Shown: piece after piece, positions 24,697-33,842 of the stretch
Layout of the letters: every line of letters starts with the position of its first letter
How positions within the stretch are numbered: position 1 is the first letter of the stretch
NCBI RefSeq assembly: GCF_014204915.1
Contig: NZ_JACHMH010000001.1
Location: forward strand, 1,860,001 to 1,924,000
Length of the DNA stretch: 64,000 nt
Direction of reading: 5' to 3'
Source: Crossiella cryophila
Lineage (GTDB): Bacteria > Actinomycetota > Actinomycetes > Mycobacteriales > Pseudonocardiaceae
The notes under the pieces: generated by a model
What the model saw: the letters and a program-made list of their open reading frames with translations, nothing else
Databases searched by the model: none
Told to the model about the DNA's origin: nothing
Program-made: the position numbers and the translations under genes

Positions 24697-25068
24697 TCAG
24701 CCCAGGCAGACCTTGCGCACGGTGTTCAGGTTCTGCACCGTCTGCTTGGCCCAGTTGCCCAGGTTGACCACGCCGTCGACCTTCTCCTTGGCCAGCGCGG
24801 TGTAGTGGTCGGCCACCGTGGTCAGCGCGCCCTTGACGTCGGCCTCGGCCACGTTCTTGGTCAGGTCGATCAGCCGGTCGGCCTTCTCCTTGGCCTCGTT
24901 CCTGGTCTGCTGCGGGTCGTCCGGGTTCGGCTGCAGGGTGGCCAGGTTGATCGCCTCGGTGCACACCTTGGCCTTGTCCGCGAACGCGCTCGCCTGCTGG
25001 CAGGCGCCGAGCACGGCGATCGCCGGCACCGCGGCGAGTGCGAGTAAGACCAGCCGTGACCTGCGCAT
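24697..25068 (-). CDS. Small secreted lipoprotein, unknown function
   Basis: A 123-aa precursor with a type II signal: MRRSRLVLLALAAVPAIAVLGAC, lipobox LGAC at residues 20-23. The mature part is helical and charged (EAKEKADRLIDLTKNVAEADVKGALTTVADHY). It is anchored on the outer face of the membrane; no enzyme motif. ATG at 25068 is preferred over an upstream ATG because it gives a clean signal peptide. Its stop codon abuts the rsmI stop with no gap (convergent). Confidence 0.8.
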   Translation of the reverse strand: MRRSRLVLLALAAVPAIAVLGACQQASAFADKAKVCTEAINLATLQPNPDDPQQTRNEAKEKADRLIDLTKNVAEADVKGALTTVADHYTALAKEKVDGVVNLGNWAKQTVQNLNTVRKVCLG

Positions 25069-25125
25069 CGGAACCCCTCCAGTGGTGGACGTCGTCAGTG
25101 GCGCCAAGGCTAGGGAGATCGGAAG

Positions 25126-26142
25126 TCAGCCCGCGTCGGTCCCCGGGTTGACCCCGATCTCCTCCGCTGGGTGGACAACCTCGCCCGCGTAGAGCCGGCG
25201 GATCACGTCGTCGATGCTGGGCTCCACCACCGAGATGTCGTGCACCGCGGCCCGTTCGGCCACCGCCGCGATCAGCGCGGCCGCGGTGATCCGGTCCCGC
25301 CGGAAGGTCAGGTGGTGCCGCCTGCCCTCGTTCTCCACCCGGCAGCCGGTCACCCCCGGCAGCCCGGTCAGCGGCTCGGCAGGCTGTTCCAGGTCGACCA
25401 CCAGGGTGCGCTCACCGACCGCCTCGGTGCGCAGCCGGGACAGCGGCCCGTCGGCCAGCACCCGGCCGTGGTCGATCACCAGCAACCGGCGGCACAGCCG
25501 TTCGATGTCGTCCAGGTCGTGCGTGGTCAGCAGCAGGGTGACGCCGCGGGTGGCGTTCAGCTCGGCCAGGAACTCACGCAGCCGCTCCTTGGACTCCAGG
25601 TCCAGGCCGATGGTCGGCTCGTCCAGCACCAGCAGTTCCGGGGCGTGCAGCAGGGCCGCGGTGACCTCGCCGCGCATCCGCTGGCCGAGGGAGAGCTGGC
25701 GCACCGGCGTGCCCAGGAAATCGCCCAGCCCCAGCAGTTCCACGCATTCCGCGAGCCGGGAGGCGTGCTCGGCGGCCGGCACCCGGTAGATGTCGCGCAG
25801 CAGCGCGAAGCTGTCGGTCAGCGGCAGGTCCCACCAGAGCTGGCTGCGCTGGCCGAAGACCACGCCGATGCGCGCGGCCAGCTCCACCCGCCGCCGGGAC
25901 GGGTCCAGCCCGCAGGTGCGCACCCGGCCGCCGGTGGGGGTGAGGATGCCGGTGAGCATCTTGATCGTGGTCGACTTGCCGGCGCCGTTGGGCCCGACGT
26001 AGCCGACCGCCTCGCCGCGCTCCACCGCGAAGGACACCGAGTCCACCGCGGTCACCTCGTGCCGTTCGCTGCGGAACCGGCTGAGCTTGCGGCGCACGGT
26101 GAAGGTGCGGGTCAGGTCCTCGGCTTCGAGGTGCGGGGTCAT
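25126..26142 (-). CDS. ABC-2 exporter ATP-binding protein
   Basis: A 338-aa ABC ATPase: Walker A GPNGAGKSTTIKML, signature LSLGQRMRGEVTAALL, Walker B LLVLDEPTIGLD, H-loop TTHD, and a C-terminal regulatory extension of about 100 residues. The Q-loop VFGQRSQLWWDLP is characteristic of the natA-like ATPases that pair with PF06182 permeases. It is co-transcribed with the two permease genes to its right (ATGA overlap at 26139). Likely role is export of a hydrophobic molecule; substrate unknown. Confidence 0.9.
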   Translation of the reverse strand: MTPHLEAEDLTRTFTVRRKLSRFRSERHEVTAVDSVSFAVERGEAVGYVGPNGAGKSTTIKMLTGILTPTGGRVRTCGLDPSRRRVELAARIGVVFGQRSQLWWDLPLTDSFALLRDIYRVPAAEHASRLAECVELLGLGDFLGTPVRQLSLGQRMRGEVTAALLHAPELLVLDEPTIGLDLESKERLREFLAELNATRGVTLLLTTHDLDDIERLCRRLLVIDHGRVLADGPLSRLRTEAVGERTLVVDLEQPAEPLTGLPGVTGCRVENEGRRHHLTFRRDRITAAALIAAVAERAAVHDISVVEPSIDDVIRRLYAGEVVHPAEEIGVNPGTDAG

Positions 26143-26939
26143 GATCCAGTCCCTCGGTAGTGTCTGACCGCGGCCCGCCACACCAGCGCGGCCAGCCCCA
26201 GCGCGAGCACCGCCACGAGCGGGCTGATCCAGCCCAGGAAGGCAGGCGTGCCAAGGGGATCGGGCTTGCCGAGCAGGGCGAGCGCGGGGAAGTAGGCGAT
26301 GAAGGCGGCCGGGATGACGAAGGCCAGCGCGGTGCGCAGCCAGGCCGGGTAGACGGTGATCGGGTACGAGGCGAGGAAGTGCCCGCCGTAGGTGAGGCTG
26401 TTGGCCAGGTCCGAGCCCTCGATCAGCCAGAAGCACACCGAGGCCGCCATGATCCACACCGCGCTCATCAGCACCGCGCCCGCGATCGGGGTGATCACCA
26501 GCAGCAGCGCGGTCGGCAGGCTCCACGCGATGTCCACTGTGGACACCACATAGGTCAGCACGCCGATACCAAGGCAGATCCGGCCCAGCCGCCGCAGCTG
26601 GAAGTCCGAGACCATGATCTGGCCGAGGCTGCTCAGCGGCCGGGTCAGCACCGAGTCGAACTTCCCGGTGCGCAGGTACTGCGGCAGCCGGTCGAGCTGG
26701 CCGACCGCCAGATCGGCCAGGCCGAAGGAGGTGCTGGCCAGCGCGTACATCAACAGCACCTCGGCCCGGCTGAACCCGCCCAGATCGGTGATCCGGGAGA
26801 AGATCACCAGGATCGCCACCAGCTCGGTGGCCTGCGCGACCGCGTCGCCGACACAGGCCATCGCGAAGGAGGCCCGGTAACTGAGCTGCGAGCGGATCTG
26901 GGCGCCGATCAGCCTGCGGTACACCGCGACGCTAGCCAC
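26139..26939 (-). CDS. ABC-2 family permease (PF06182-like), subunit 1
   Basis: A 266-aa six-helix membrane protein. The motif LRTGKFDSVLTRPLSSLGQIMVSDFQL after the second/third helix is the marker of the PF06182 (DUF990) permease family. It starts eight bases inside the end of the next permease gene and overlaps the ATPase by ATGA. Together the two permeases form a heterodimeric pore. Confidence 0.85.
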   Translation of the reverse strand: MASVAVYRRLIGAQIRSQLSYRASFAMACVGDAVAQATELVAILVIFSRITDLGGFSRAEVLLMYALASTSFGLADLAVGQLDRLPQYLRTGKFDSVLTRPLSSLGQIMVSDFQLRRLGRICLGIGVLTYVVSTVDIAWSLPTALLLVITPIAGAVLMSAVWIMAASVCFWLIEGSDLANSLTYGGHFLASYPITVYPAWLRTALAFVIPAAFIAYFPALALLGKPDPLGTPAFLGWISPLVAVLALGLAALVWRAAVRHYRGTGS

Positions 26940-27753
26940 CCTGCACCACCACCTTGCGCACCGCGCCCAGCATGGCCAGCCGCCCGCCGAGGTAGAGGAT
27001 GCCGAACCAGGCGAGCTGGTAGGCCAACGGGATCAGCGGCGAACCGGCCTCGGTGAACACGTCGATCGGGGCCTGCACCAGACAGGGGAACGGGGTCAGC
27101 CAGAGCACGGTCTGCACCCAGTCCGGGAAGAAGGCCAGCGGCACGATCAGCCCGCCGAGGATCCCGGCGGACATGCCGTACAGCGAGACCGGACCGCGGT
27201 TGTCCAGCAGCCAGAACGCGCTCAGCGCCAACAGGAACCGGGCGCTGAAGCTCACGCCGACGGCCAGCGCCAGGCTCAGCGGGAACAGCAGCCAGGTCAG
27301 GCCCTGTCCCGGCCACAGGAACGGGAAGAACAGCGCGCCGAAGACCACCGGCGGCAGGAACCGGGTGAGCACGGCGTACCCGGCCCGGCCGAGGTCCTCG
27401 GCGAGCAGGGCCAGCTGCAGGTTCCACGGCCGGGACAGGTCCACCACGACGTCCCCGGTGCGCACCCGCTCGCCGATCTCGTGCTGTCCCCACAGCACGA
27501 CGGTGGCGAGCATGCCCTGCCCCAGCCAGACGTAGGTGGCCGAGCGGGCCGGGTCGTAGCCGGCGATCTCCCGCCGCCCGTCGAGCATGGCGAAGAGCAC
27601 CGAGACCCGGAGCAGCCCGAAGACGACGTTGGTGAACAGGCCCGCGACGGTGGCCTGACGATAGGAGGAGTAACGACGGAAACCCGCGCCGATCATGCGC
27701 GCATAGGGAGCTGCCGAAGAGCGCACGTCCAGCAACGCTACGGCGCGGGGCAA
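26932..27753 (-). CDS. ABC-2 family permease (PF06182-like), subunit 2
   Basis: A 273-aa six-helix membrane protein homologous in layout to its partner: VRTGDVVVDLSRPWNLQLALLAEDLGRA is the equivalent cytosolic motif. It is the first gene of the three-gene exporter operon. The stop of the downstream permease start overlaps by eight bases, so the operon is tightly coupled. Confidence 0.84.
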   Translation of the reverse strand: MPRAVALLDVRSSAAPYARMIGAGFRRYSSYRQATVAGLFTNVVFGLLRVSVLFAMLDGRREIAGYDPARSATYVWLGQGMLATVVLWGQHEIGERVRTGDVVVDLSRPWNLQLALLAEDLGRAGYAVLTRFLPPVVFGALFFPFLWPGQGLTWLLFPLSLALAVGVSFSARFLLALSAFWLLDNRGPVSLYGMSAGILGGLIVPLAFFPDWVQTVLWLTPFPCLVQAPIDVFTEAGSPLIPLAYQLAWFGILYLGGRLAMLGAVRKVVVQGG

Positions 27754-27758
27754 GTCAA

Positions 27759-28760
27759 TTAGGGGATGAGCACGATCTTCCCGACCCCGCGGGAGCCGGT
27801 CATCCTGGTCAGTGCGGCGGCGGCCTCCACCAGCGGCAGCCGCTCGGCGATCGGCACCTCCAACTGTCCACTCCGGACCAGCTCGAACACCTCGGCCAGC
27901 GCCGCGTTCGCGCCTGGACCCGGCCGGATGCCGTAGAAGTCGGCCCGCCGCCCGTTGCTCGCACCGAGCAGCCCGCGCACCTTGTAGCCGAGGATCCGGC
28001 CGACCAGCGGCAGGTACGGCAGGAACCGGTTGCCGGGCTTGTCGTAGGTGCTGGCCGAGCCGTAGCCGATGACGATTCCCTTGCGCGCCAACAGGTTCCA
28101 GCTCTGCGCGTAGCTCGCGGCGCCCAGGTGGTCGAAGATCGCGTCCACCCCGTCGGGCGCCAGCTCGCGCACCCGCGCCGGCACGTCGCCGCGGTAGTCG
28201 ATGGGTTCGGCGCCCAGCTCGCGCACGGCCTCGTGCTTGGCCGCCGAGGCGGTGCCCAGCACCCGCGCGCCCGCGTTCAGCGCGAGCTGCACCAGCAGCG
28301 TGCCCACCCCGCCGCTGGCCCCGTGCGCCAGCACGGTCTGCCCGGAAGCGAGTTTGGCCCTGGCGGCCATCTGGAAGGCGGTGATCCCGTTGAGCACCGC
28401 GGCCACCGCGGTCGGGCTGTCGATGCCCTCGGGCACCGGCACCAGCTTCGCGGCAGGCACCTCGGCGAAACTCCGCCAGCCGCCGGTGACGGTCAGCGCG
28501 GCCACCCTGGTGCCTGCCAGGTGCTGGGAGACGCCGTCGCCGATCGCGCGCACCTTGCCGACCAGGTCGTAGCCGGGGGTGAACGGGAACTTGGGTTGGG
28601 CGGGGTAGGTGCCGTGCAGCATGTGCACGTCCGCGAAGGCCACCCCGCTGGCCTCCACCTCGATCAGCGCGGTGCCTGCCTCCGGGTGGTGCGCGGTGCG
28701 TTCCCGCACCTCAACCGGTCCGCCCTTGGCCGCAACCACGATCTCGCGTACCCGAGTCAC
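27759..28760 (-). CDS. Medium-chain NADPH:quinone-type oxidoreductase
   Basis: A 333-aa zinc-independent MDR protein: N-terminal GroES-like domain (VEASGVAFADVHMLHGTYPAQPKFPFTPGYDLVGKV), a Rossmann motif TVLAHGASGGVGTLLVQLALNAGARVLGTAS, and a C-terminal LTRMTGSRGVGKIVLIP. It reduces quinones or enones with NAD(P)H. GTG at 28760 has GGAGGAG seven bases upstream. It is divergent from a TetR gene with a strong operator between them, so it is probably repressed by it. A truncated sister gene lies directly upstream. Confidence 0.9.
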   Translation of the reverse strand: MTRVREIVVAAKGGPVEVRERTAHHPEAGTALIEVEASGVAFADVHMLHGTYPAQPKFPFTPGYDLVGKVRAIGDGVSQHLAGTRVAALTVTGGWRSFAEVPAAKLVPVPEGIDSPTAVAAVLNGITAFQMAARAKLASGQTVLAHGASGGVGTLLVQLALNAGARVLGTASAAKHEAVRELGAEPIDYRGDVPARVRELAPDGVDAIFDHLGAASYAQSWNLLARKGIVIGYGSASTYDKPGNRFLPYLPLVGRILGYKVRGLLGASNGRRADFYGIRPGPGANAALAEVFELVRSGQLEVPIAERLPLVEAAAALTRMTGSRGVGKIVLIP

Positions 28761-28777
28761 CAGGGCACTCCTCCCAG

Positions 28778-28930
28778 TCAGGGGGTGAGCACGATCTTGC
28801 CGGTGACACCGCCCGCGGTGAGTTCGGTCAGCGCCTCACCGGCCCGGTCCATCGGCAGCAGTTCGGCCACCCGTGCGTCCAGCTTTGCACCTCGCACCAA
28901 ACCGAGAACTTCAGCCAGTGCGGTTCGGCT
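28778..28930 (-). pseudogene. C-terminal remnant of a second MDR oxidoreductase
   Basis: The minus strand reads ALAEVLGLVRGAKLDARVAE, LLPMDRAGEALTELTAGG and VTGKIVLTP before TGA, clearly the last ~50 residues of another MDR enzyme. There is no start or coenzyme domain upstream; the DNA runs into the TetR operator region. A deletion has removed the front of a tandem copy. Confidence 0.75.
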
Positions 28931-28982
28931 CCACCCTCAGCCCGCCCACCCCGCCGCCCACGCTGACCCCTAATAGGCTCTT

Positions 28983-29009
28983 ACTCATGTAACAACTTCT
29001 TACATGAGT
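28983..29009. promoter_or_regulatory. TetR-type operator
   Basis: ACTCATGTAA - 7 bases - TTACATGAGT, a perfect 10-bp inverted repeat 46 bp before the TetR start. A further half-site, TTACAT, follows at 29019-29024. It is the probable site for autoregulation and for control of the divergent oxidoreductase. Confidence 0.8.
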
Positions 29010-29054
29010 TTGAGTCTGTTACATTCACCCTGTCAAGAGGGCGGGAGGACACGG

Positions 29055-29711
29055 GTGAACGACCGGCGTGAGCGGTTCCGCGAGCAGACCATCGCCGAGG
29101 TGAAGGAGCACGCGCTGGCCCAGGTGGCCGAGGCGGGTGCGACCGGGGTGTCGGTGAACGCGATCGCCAAACGCATGGGCGTGACCGGCCCGGCGCTCTA
29201 CCGCTACTTCGCCAGCCGGGACGCCCTGCTCACCGCGCTGATCTCGGACGCTTACCACGACCTGGCCGACACGGTGACCGAGGCGACCACCGGCGCGGCC
29301 GGGCAGCGGGCCCGCGCCTACGCCGCCGCCTTCCGCGGCTGGGCGCTCGCGCAACCGCACCGGTACCTGCTGCTCTTCGGCACCCCGGTGCCCGGCTACC
29401 AGGCCCCAGCGGACACCATCGCGGCCGCGAACCGGGCGATGACCGTGCTGCTCACCGTCTTCGACGACACCGAACGCAAACCCGGCCCTGACCTGCCCGG
29501 TCAGCTCCAGGACGAGCTGGCCGCCTGGGCTGCCCGCGCCGGGCACGGCGGTCGCAGCCCGGCCGAACTGCACTGGGCGCTCACCGCGTGGAGCCGCCTG
29601 CACGGCCTGGTCAGCCTGGAGGTGACCGGGCAGTTCGGCCCGATGGGCATCACGGCAGGCGCGCTGTACGAGCGCGAGGTGGACGAACTGGTGGCCGAGC
29701 TGCCGGGTTAG
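29055..29711 (+). CDS. TetR-family regulator with WHG domain
   Basis: A 218-aa TetR regulator. The N-terminal helix-turn-helix is VSVNAIAKRMGVTGPALYRYFASRDALLTAL (residues 34-64); the C-terminal part resembles the WHG domain (FRGWALAQPHRYLLLFGTPVPGYQAP). GTG at 29055 is chosen because GGGAGGAC precedes it; an upstream ATG at 29004 would start inside the operator. It probably represses itself and the divergent MDR oxidoreductase in response to a small hydrophobic ligand. Confidence 0.87.
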   Translation: MNDRRERFREQTIAEVKEHALAQVAEAGATGVSVNAIAKRMGVTGPALYRYFASRDALLTALISDAYHDLADTVTEATTGAAGQRARAYAAAFRGWALAQPHRYLLLFGTPVPGYQAPADTIAAANRAMTVLLTVFDDTERKPGPDLPGQLQDELAAWAARAGHGGRSPAELHWALTAWSRLHGLVSLEVTGQFGPMGITAGALYEREVDELVAELPG

Positions 29712-29714
29712 GAC

Positions 29715-30551
29715 CTAGCCCGCGGCCACCGGCGGCAGCGAGGACCAGCCGCCGGGCAGCAGGTCCCACTCCAGCCAGGGCACCGCCCCGGCCCGCTGCA
29801 ACGCGGCCGCGGACAGCCACACCGCGGCGAAGGTCAGCACCGGCAGGATCAGGCTCAGCTCGACCTTGCCGCCGGTCTTCATCCGCAGCAGCTTCGGCGG
29901 GGCCACCGGGAACCACAGCCTGCCCATGATCGGCACCGGCCACAGCATCGGGCAGCCCTGCTCGGTGATCGCGTCCCCGAGGTAGTGCGCGACGCAGCCG
30001 GTGATCACCGCGATGCCCAGCGCCGGGGCCTGTTCCGGCCCGTTCTGCGCCCAGGACCAGCACAGGATGGTCAGCAGCGCCGAGGTGCCGCTGATCGCCC
30101 AGGCGTCCCGCTTCGGGCACCACTTGTGCATCAGCCCGCGCACGGCCAGGCCGCAGAAGAAGAACAGCAGGATCGGCAGCGCCCACCGGTTGGTCGCCTG
30201 CACCACCGCGGTGGTGCCGATCCCGGCCAGCAGCGCGAAGACCACGGTGTGGGTCAGGCCGCGGTGGCCGCCGTCCCGGTTGGAGTCCCGCTTGGTCCTG
30301 GTTCCCCGATACACCGCGTGACTGACCGTGTTGATCGCCTTGGACGCGGCCTTGCTGATCGGGCCGAAGGTGCGCGACACCGTGGAGCCGGGGTGGTCAA
30401 GATCGGGCAGCAGGGCCGCGCCGGAGGCCATGATGGCCCCCACCACCACGGTCTGCGGGGTGAAGTGCCCCAGGTCGTAGGCGCCGAAGCCGACCACCAC
30501 CGCCCCCCAGGCGGCGGTGCCACTGATCGCGTGCGTCGGCCCTGTCGACAT
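29715..30551 (-). CDS. Membrane-bound metal-dependent hydrolase (YdjM/DUF457-like)
   Basis: A 278-aa protein with the YdjM-type motif set: THAISGTAAWG at the start, ALLPDLDHPGSTVSR (D-x-D-H) and HRGLTHTV (H-R-x-x-T-H), and a late HYLGDAITEQG. These conserved His/Asp residues bind metal; five or six transmembrane helices surround them. Substrate unknown. Convergent with the TetR gene (stops 4 bases apart). Confidence 0.85.
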   Translation of the reverse strand: MSTGPTHAISGTAAWGAVVVGFGAYDLGHFTPQTVVVGAIMASGAALLPDLDHPGSTVSRTFGPISKAASKAINTVSHAVYRGTRTKRDSNRDGGHRGLTHTVVFALLAGIGTTAVVQATNRWALPILLFFFCGLAVRGLMHKWCPKRDAWAISGTSALLTILCWSWAQNGPEQAPALGIAVITGCVAHYLGDAITEQGCPMLWPVPIMGRLWFPVAPPKLLRMKTGGKVELSLILPVLTFAAVWLSAAALQRAGAVPWLEWDLLPGGWSSLPPVAAG

Positions 30552-30712
30552 GATTCCCCCCGCAGATTCACCCGGTTCAGCGAGGAAAACCTATCGGTCG
30601 GCACCGACAGCGAGTGTGACGGTGTTCCCTTTTCCCGAGGGCCGAAAGCGACTACCCGCCGCTACCAGTACGCTTGTCTTGCTTGCATTGTCGCGAGAGG
30701 AGAGCCCGCCGC

Positions 30713-31933
30713 ATGGGCAAGATCAAGGTTCACGGGACCGTCGTCGAGCTCGACGGCGACGAGATGACCCGCATCATCTGGCAGTTCATCAAGGACAAGC
30801 TGATCCACCCGTATCTCGATGTCAACCTCGAGTACTACGACCTCGGCATCGAGTACCGGGACGCCACCGACGACCAGGTGACGATCGACTCGGCCAACGC
30901 CATCAAGAAGCACGGCGTCGGCGTCAAGTGCGCGACCATCACCCCCGACGAGGCGCGCGTCGAGGAGTTCGGCCTGAAGAAGATGTGGCGGAGCCCGAAC
31001 GGGACCATCCGCAACATCCTCGGCGGCGTGGTCTTCCGCGAGCCGATCATCATCTCCAACATCCCGCGCCTGGTGCCCACCTGGACCAAGCCGATCATCA
31101 TCGGTCGGCACGCGCACGGTGACCAGTACAAGGCCAGCGACTTCAAGGTCCCCGGCCCCGGCACCGTCACCATCACCTACACCCCGGCCGACGGCTCCGC
31201 GCCGGTGGAGATCGAGGTGGCGCAGTTCCCCGAGGGCGGCGGCGTCGCCATGGGGATGTACAACTTCCGCAAGTCCATCGAGGACTTCGCCCGCGCCTCG
31301 CTGTCCTACGGGCTGCTGCGCAACTACCCGGTCTACATGTCGACCAAGAACACGATCCTCAAGGCCTACGACGGCATGTTCAAGGACGTGTTCGAGGAGA
31401 TCTTCCAGGCCGAGTTCAAGGCCGAGTTCGACGCCAAGGGCCTGACCTACGAGCACCGCCTCATCGACGACATGGTCGCCGCGGCCATGAAGTGGGAGGG
31501 CGGCTACGTCTGGGCGTGCAAGAACTACGACGGTGACGTGCAGTCCGACACCGTGGCGCAGGGCTTCGGCTCGCTGGGCCTGATGACCTCCGTGCTGATG
31601 ACCCCGGACGGCAAGACCGTCGAGGCCGAGGCCGCGCACGGCACCGTCACCCGGCACTTCCGCCAGCACCAGGCGGGCAAGCCGACCTCCACCAACCCGA
31701 TCGCCTCGATCTACGCGTGGACCGGTGGCCTGAAGCACCGCGGCAAGCTGGACGGCACCCCCGAGGTGACCGGCTTCGCCGAGGCCCTGGAGCAGGTCAT
31801 CATCAACACCGTCGAGAGCGGCAAGATGACCAAGGACCTGGCGCTGCTGATCAGCAAGGACCAGGAGTGGCTGACCACCGAGGACTTCCTCGGCACCCTG
31901 GATGAGAACCTGCAGAAGAAGATGGCCGGCTGA
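30713..31933 (+). CDS. icd: NADP-dependent isocitrate dehydrogenase
   Basis: A 406-aa enzyme of the homodimeric eukaryote-like IDH type. Recognisable: [16 protein letters not shown] at the start, [36 protein letters not shown], the phosphate/NADP motif [22 protein letters not shown], and the active-site Asp region [11 protein letters not shown]. It makes 2-oxoglutarate and NADPH in the TCA cycle. ATG at 30713 gives the family N-terminus with GAGAGGAGA upstream. A strong Rho-independent terminator follows. Confidence 0.96.
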   Translation: MGKIKVHGTVVELDGDEMTRIIWQFIKDKLIHPYLDVNLEYYDLGIEYRDATDDQVTIDSANAIKKHGVGVKCATITPDEARVEEFGLKKMWRSPNGTIRNILGGVVFREPIIISNIPRLVPTWTKPIIIGRHAHGDQYKASDFKVPGPGTVTITYTPADGSAPVEIEVAQFPEGGGVAMGMYNFRKSIEDFARASLSYGLLRNYPVYMSTKNTILKAYDGMFKDVFEEIFQAEFKAEFDAKGLTYEHRLIDDMVAAAMKWEGGYVWACKNYDGDVQSDTVAQGFGSLGLMTSVLMTPDGKTVEAEAAHGTVTRHFRQHQAGKPTSTNPIASIYAWTGGLKHRGKLDGTPEVTGFAEALEQVIINTVESGKMTKDLALLISKDQEWLTTEDFLGTLDENLQKKMAG

Positions 31934-31952
31934 GTCCGGGCACCACAGGTTC

Positions 31953-31995
31953 CGAGGGCCGTCTTCCCGCGCCGGAAGACGGCCCTCGGGCTTTT
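31953..31995 (+). terminator. Rho-independent terminator of icd
   Basis: CGAGGGCCGTCTTCC, a 6-base loop and GGAAGACGGCCCTCG form a 15-bp perfect stem, then GGCTTTTT. Confidence 0.93.
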
Positions 31996-32136
31996 TCCGC
32001 TCACGGTTCGTTGCCGCCGCAAGCACGTTCGGGTGGCCGGTCCGGCCACCCGAGTGCACTTGCCCGCCGCCCTCTTCGCAGCTCAGGGCCAGCCCGCTAT
32101 ACCGGGTACAGGCCCGTGAGCGTCGAGGAGGCCGCC

Positions 32137-32457
32137 GTGTTCATGATCCGTCCGGTGCTGTTGGTGGGCGCCGCAGCCGCGGGGTTGTTCGTGTTGTCCT
32201 TCGGCGGCAGCGCCCAGGGTGACAAGCCGGGGGAGGCCCCGGCCGACGGCAAGCCCCGCTGCGAGTTCCACGTGCAGGCCGACCTGCTCAACGTCCGCTC
32301 CGGCCCCGGCACCGCGCACAAGGTGGTGGCCAGGCTGCGCAAGGACGCCCAGACCGGCGGCCACGGCGAGACCAAGGACGGCTTCCGCAAGCTCGCCGAC
32401 GACCGCTGGGTGGCCGCGGAGTTCCTGAAACCGGACTCCCGCAACACCTGCCAGTAG
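32137..32457 (+). CDS. Secreted small SH3-like protein
   Basis: About 106 aa: a signal-type N-terminus (MIRPVLLVGAAAAGLFVLSF) and a bacterial SH3-like fold starting CEFHVQADLLNVRSGPGTAHKVVARLRKD, the L-N-V-R-x-G-P hallmark of SH3b modules that bind peptidoglycan. Two cysteines (first of CEF and last of NTC) may form a disulphide. GTG at 32137 has GAGGAG six bases upstream; ATG at 32143 is an equally likely start. Confidence 0.75.
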   Translation: MFMIRPVLLVGAAAAGLFVLSFGGSAQGDKPGEAPADGKPRCEFHVQADLLNVRSGPGTAHKVVARLRKDAQTGGHGETKDGFRKLADDRWVAAEFLKPDSRNTCQ

Positions 32458-32461
32458 CGCC

Positions 32462-33097
32462 TCAGCGCACCCCGGTCGCCACGCCCGCGGCCCCCAGTTC
32501 GACCCGGGGCCGTTCCCCGTCCATGTCCAGCCCCCGCACCGCGAGCCCCGAGACGCCCGCCGGCAACTGCGCGCGCCGCGGTGCCGCCGCCGCTCGCGCG
32601 CCAGGGGGCAACGCGTCGATGGCCACCGGATCCCCGGCCACACTCGCGCTCTCCGCCACGACCACCACCTGGTTGCCCTCGAGCCGGGCCCCCAGCACGA
32701 GGTCCACCCGGACCCCGTCCACCTCGCCGCTGAGCCGCGCGCCCTCCACCGCCCGCAACCCGGTCACCGCGGGCAGTGAGACGAACCAGGACACGTCCTC
32801 GGCCCGGTGCTGCCCTGGATCCACCTGCCGGGCCACCACCCGGACCGAGTTCCCCATCCCGTCCACCCCGGTCGCCTCGACCAGCTCGAACCAGCTTCCC
32901 TGGGAGTCCACCCCCGGCAGCCCCTCCACCCTGACCTCGGACACCTGCCCGCCCACCAGCGGCCGCACTTCCGCCGCCGCGGCCTCCGAGGCCGAATTCC
33001 CGGCCAGCAGCAGGGGCGCGATCAGATAGCCCACCACCGCCAGCCCCGCGACAAAGGCCGCCACCCGCCCCAGATTGACCCGCCGCCCGGTCCCCAT
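32462..33097 (-). CDS. DUF2993/LmeA-like envelope lipid-binding protein
   Basis: A 211-aa protein with an N-terminal transmembrane anchor (GRVAAFVAGLAVVGYLIAPLLLAG) and an extracytoplasmic beta-rich domain: VRPLVGGQVSEVRVEGLP and late GVSGLAVRGLDMDG. The pattern fits DUF2993 (LmeA) proteins, which bind phospholipids in the periplasm and aid mannan or lipid trafficking. Homology is judged by eye only; a generic secreted protein is the alternative. Confidence 0.6.
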   Translation of the reverse strand: MGTGRRVNLGRVAAFVAGLAVVGYLIAPLLLAGNSASEAAAAEVRPLVGGQVSEVRVEGLPGVDSQGSWFELVEATGVDGMGNSVRVVARQVDPGQHRAEDVSWFVSLPAVTGLRAVEGARLSGEVDGVRVDLVLGARLEGNQVVVVAESASVAGDPVAIDALPPGARAAAAPRRAQLPAGVSGLAVRGLDMDGERPRVELGAAGVATGVR

Positions 33098-33227
33098 GTC
33101 ACGTGCTCCTCCCAGTGAATGAGGTCAACCCTGCCGGGCCACCGGCGGCCCGGCCTCGGCTGATGAGCCGAAGATCAGGCCGCCGGATCGGTCATTCGGT
33201 CAGCCTCGGGCACCGCTCCGACCAGCC

Positions 33228-33256
33228 TTGACACCCTCAAGACGACTGGTCATATT
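33228..33256 (+). promoter_or_regulatory. tetR promoter with operator; probable leaderless start
   Basis: TTGACA (33228-33233), 17-bp spacer, CATATT (33251-33256). The start codon follows 6 bases later, so the transcript probably begins at the ATG itself. AAGACGACTGGTCATATT (33239-33256) reappears with one change before the adjacent adh gene. Confidence 0.8.
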
Positions 33257-33262
33257 TAACTC

Positions 33263-33841
33263 ATGCCACGTCCAAGCGTCCGTGAGGTCATCGTCGAGAC
33301 GGCCCTCGTCGAGTTCCACCGCAGCGGTTATTCCGCCTGCTCCGTGGACGCCATCACCCGCGCCGCCGGCGTGCCCAAGGGCTCCTTCTACAACCACTTC
33401 CGGAGCAAGGAGGAGCTGGGCGTGGAGGTGATCGGGCGCTACGCGGCCAACCCGGAGTGGAGCCGGGACCCCGATCCCTCGGCACCGCCGTTGCAGCGGC
33501 TGCGGGCGCGGTTCGGGATCATGCGGGATGTCATGGTGGGCAACGAGTTCACCCGCGGCTGCCTGATCGGCAACATGGGCTCGGAGCAGGCCGATCACAG
33601 CGTGGCGATCCGGGCCGAGGTGGACACCGACCTGACCGCCTGGTCCGGGGCGATCGCCGAACTGGTGCGACAGGCGCAGGCCGGTGGCACCGCACCCGCA
33701 GGGCTGGACCCGGACCGGGTGGCCCGGTTCGTGCTCAACGCCTGGCAGGGCACGGTGTTGCGGACCAAGGTGGTGCGGTCCGGGCAGGCCTTCGACGACT
33801 TCTTCACGACCGTCTTCGACGACCTGCTCGCCGCGGGCTGA
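33263..33841 (+). CDS. TetR-family regulator
   Basis: A 192-aa TetR protein: helix-turn-helix CSVDAITRAAGVPKGSFYNHFRSKEELGVEVI (residues 28-59), then the C-terminal ligand domain containing TRGCLIGNMGSEQADHS, typical of repressors of detoxification genes. No ribosome-binding site precedes the ATG; the promoter places the transcript start there (leaderless). It probably represses itself and the convergent alcohol dehydrogenase, which has the same operator. Confidence 0.88.
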   Translation: MPRPSVREVIVETALVEFHRSGYSACSVDAITRAAGVPKGSFYNHFRSKEELGVEVIGRYAANPEWSRDPDPSAPPLQRLRARFGIMRDVMVGNEFTRGCLIGNMGSEQADHSVAIRAEVDTDLTAWSGAIAELVRQAQAGGTAPAGLDPDRVARFVLNAWQGTVLRTKVVRSGQAFDDFFTTVFDDLLAAG

Positions 33842-33842
33842 G

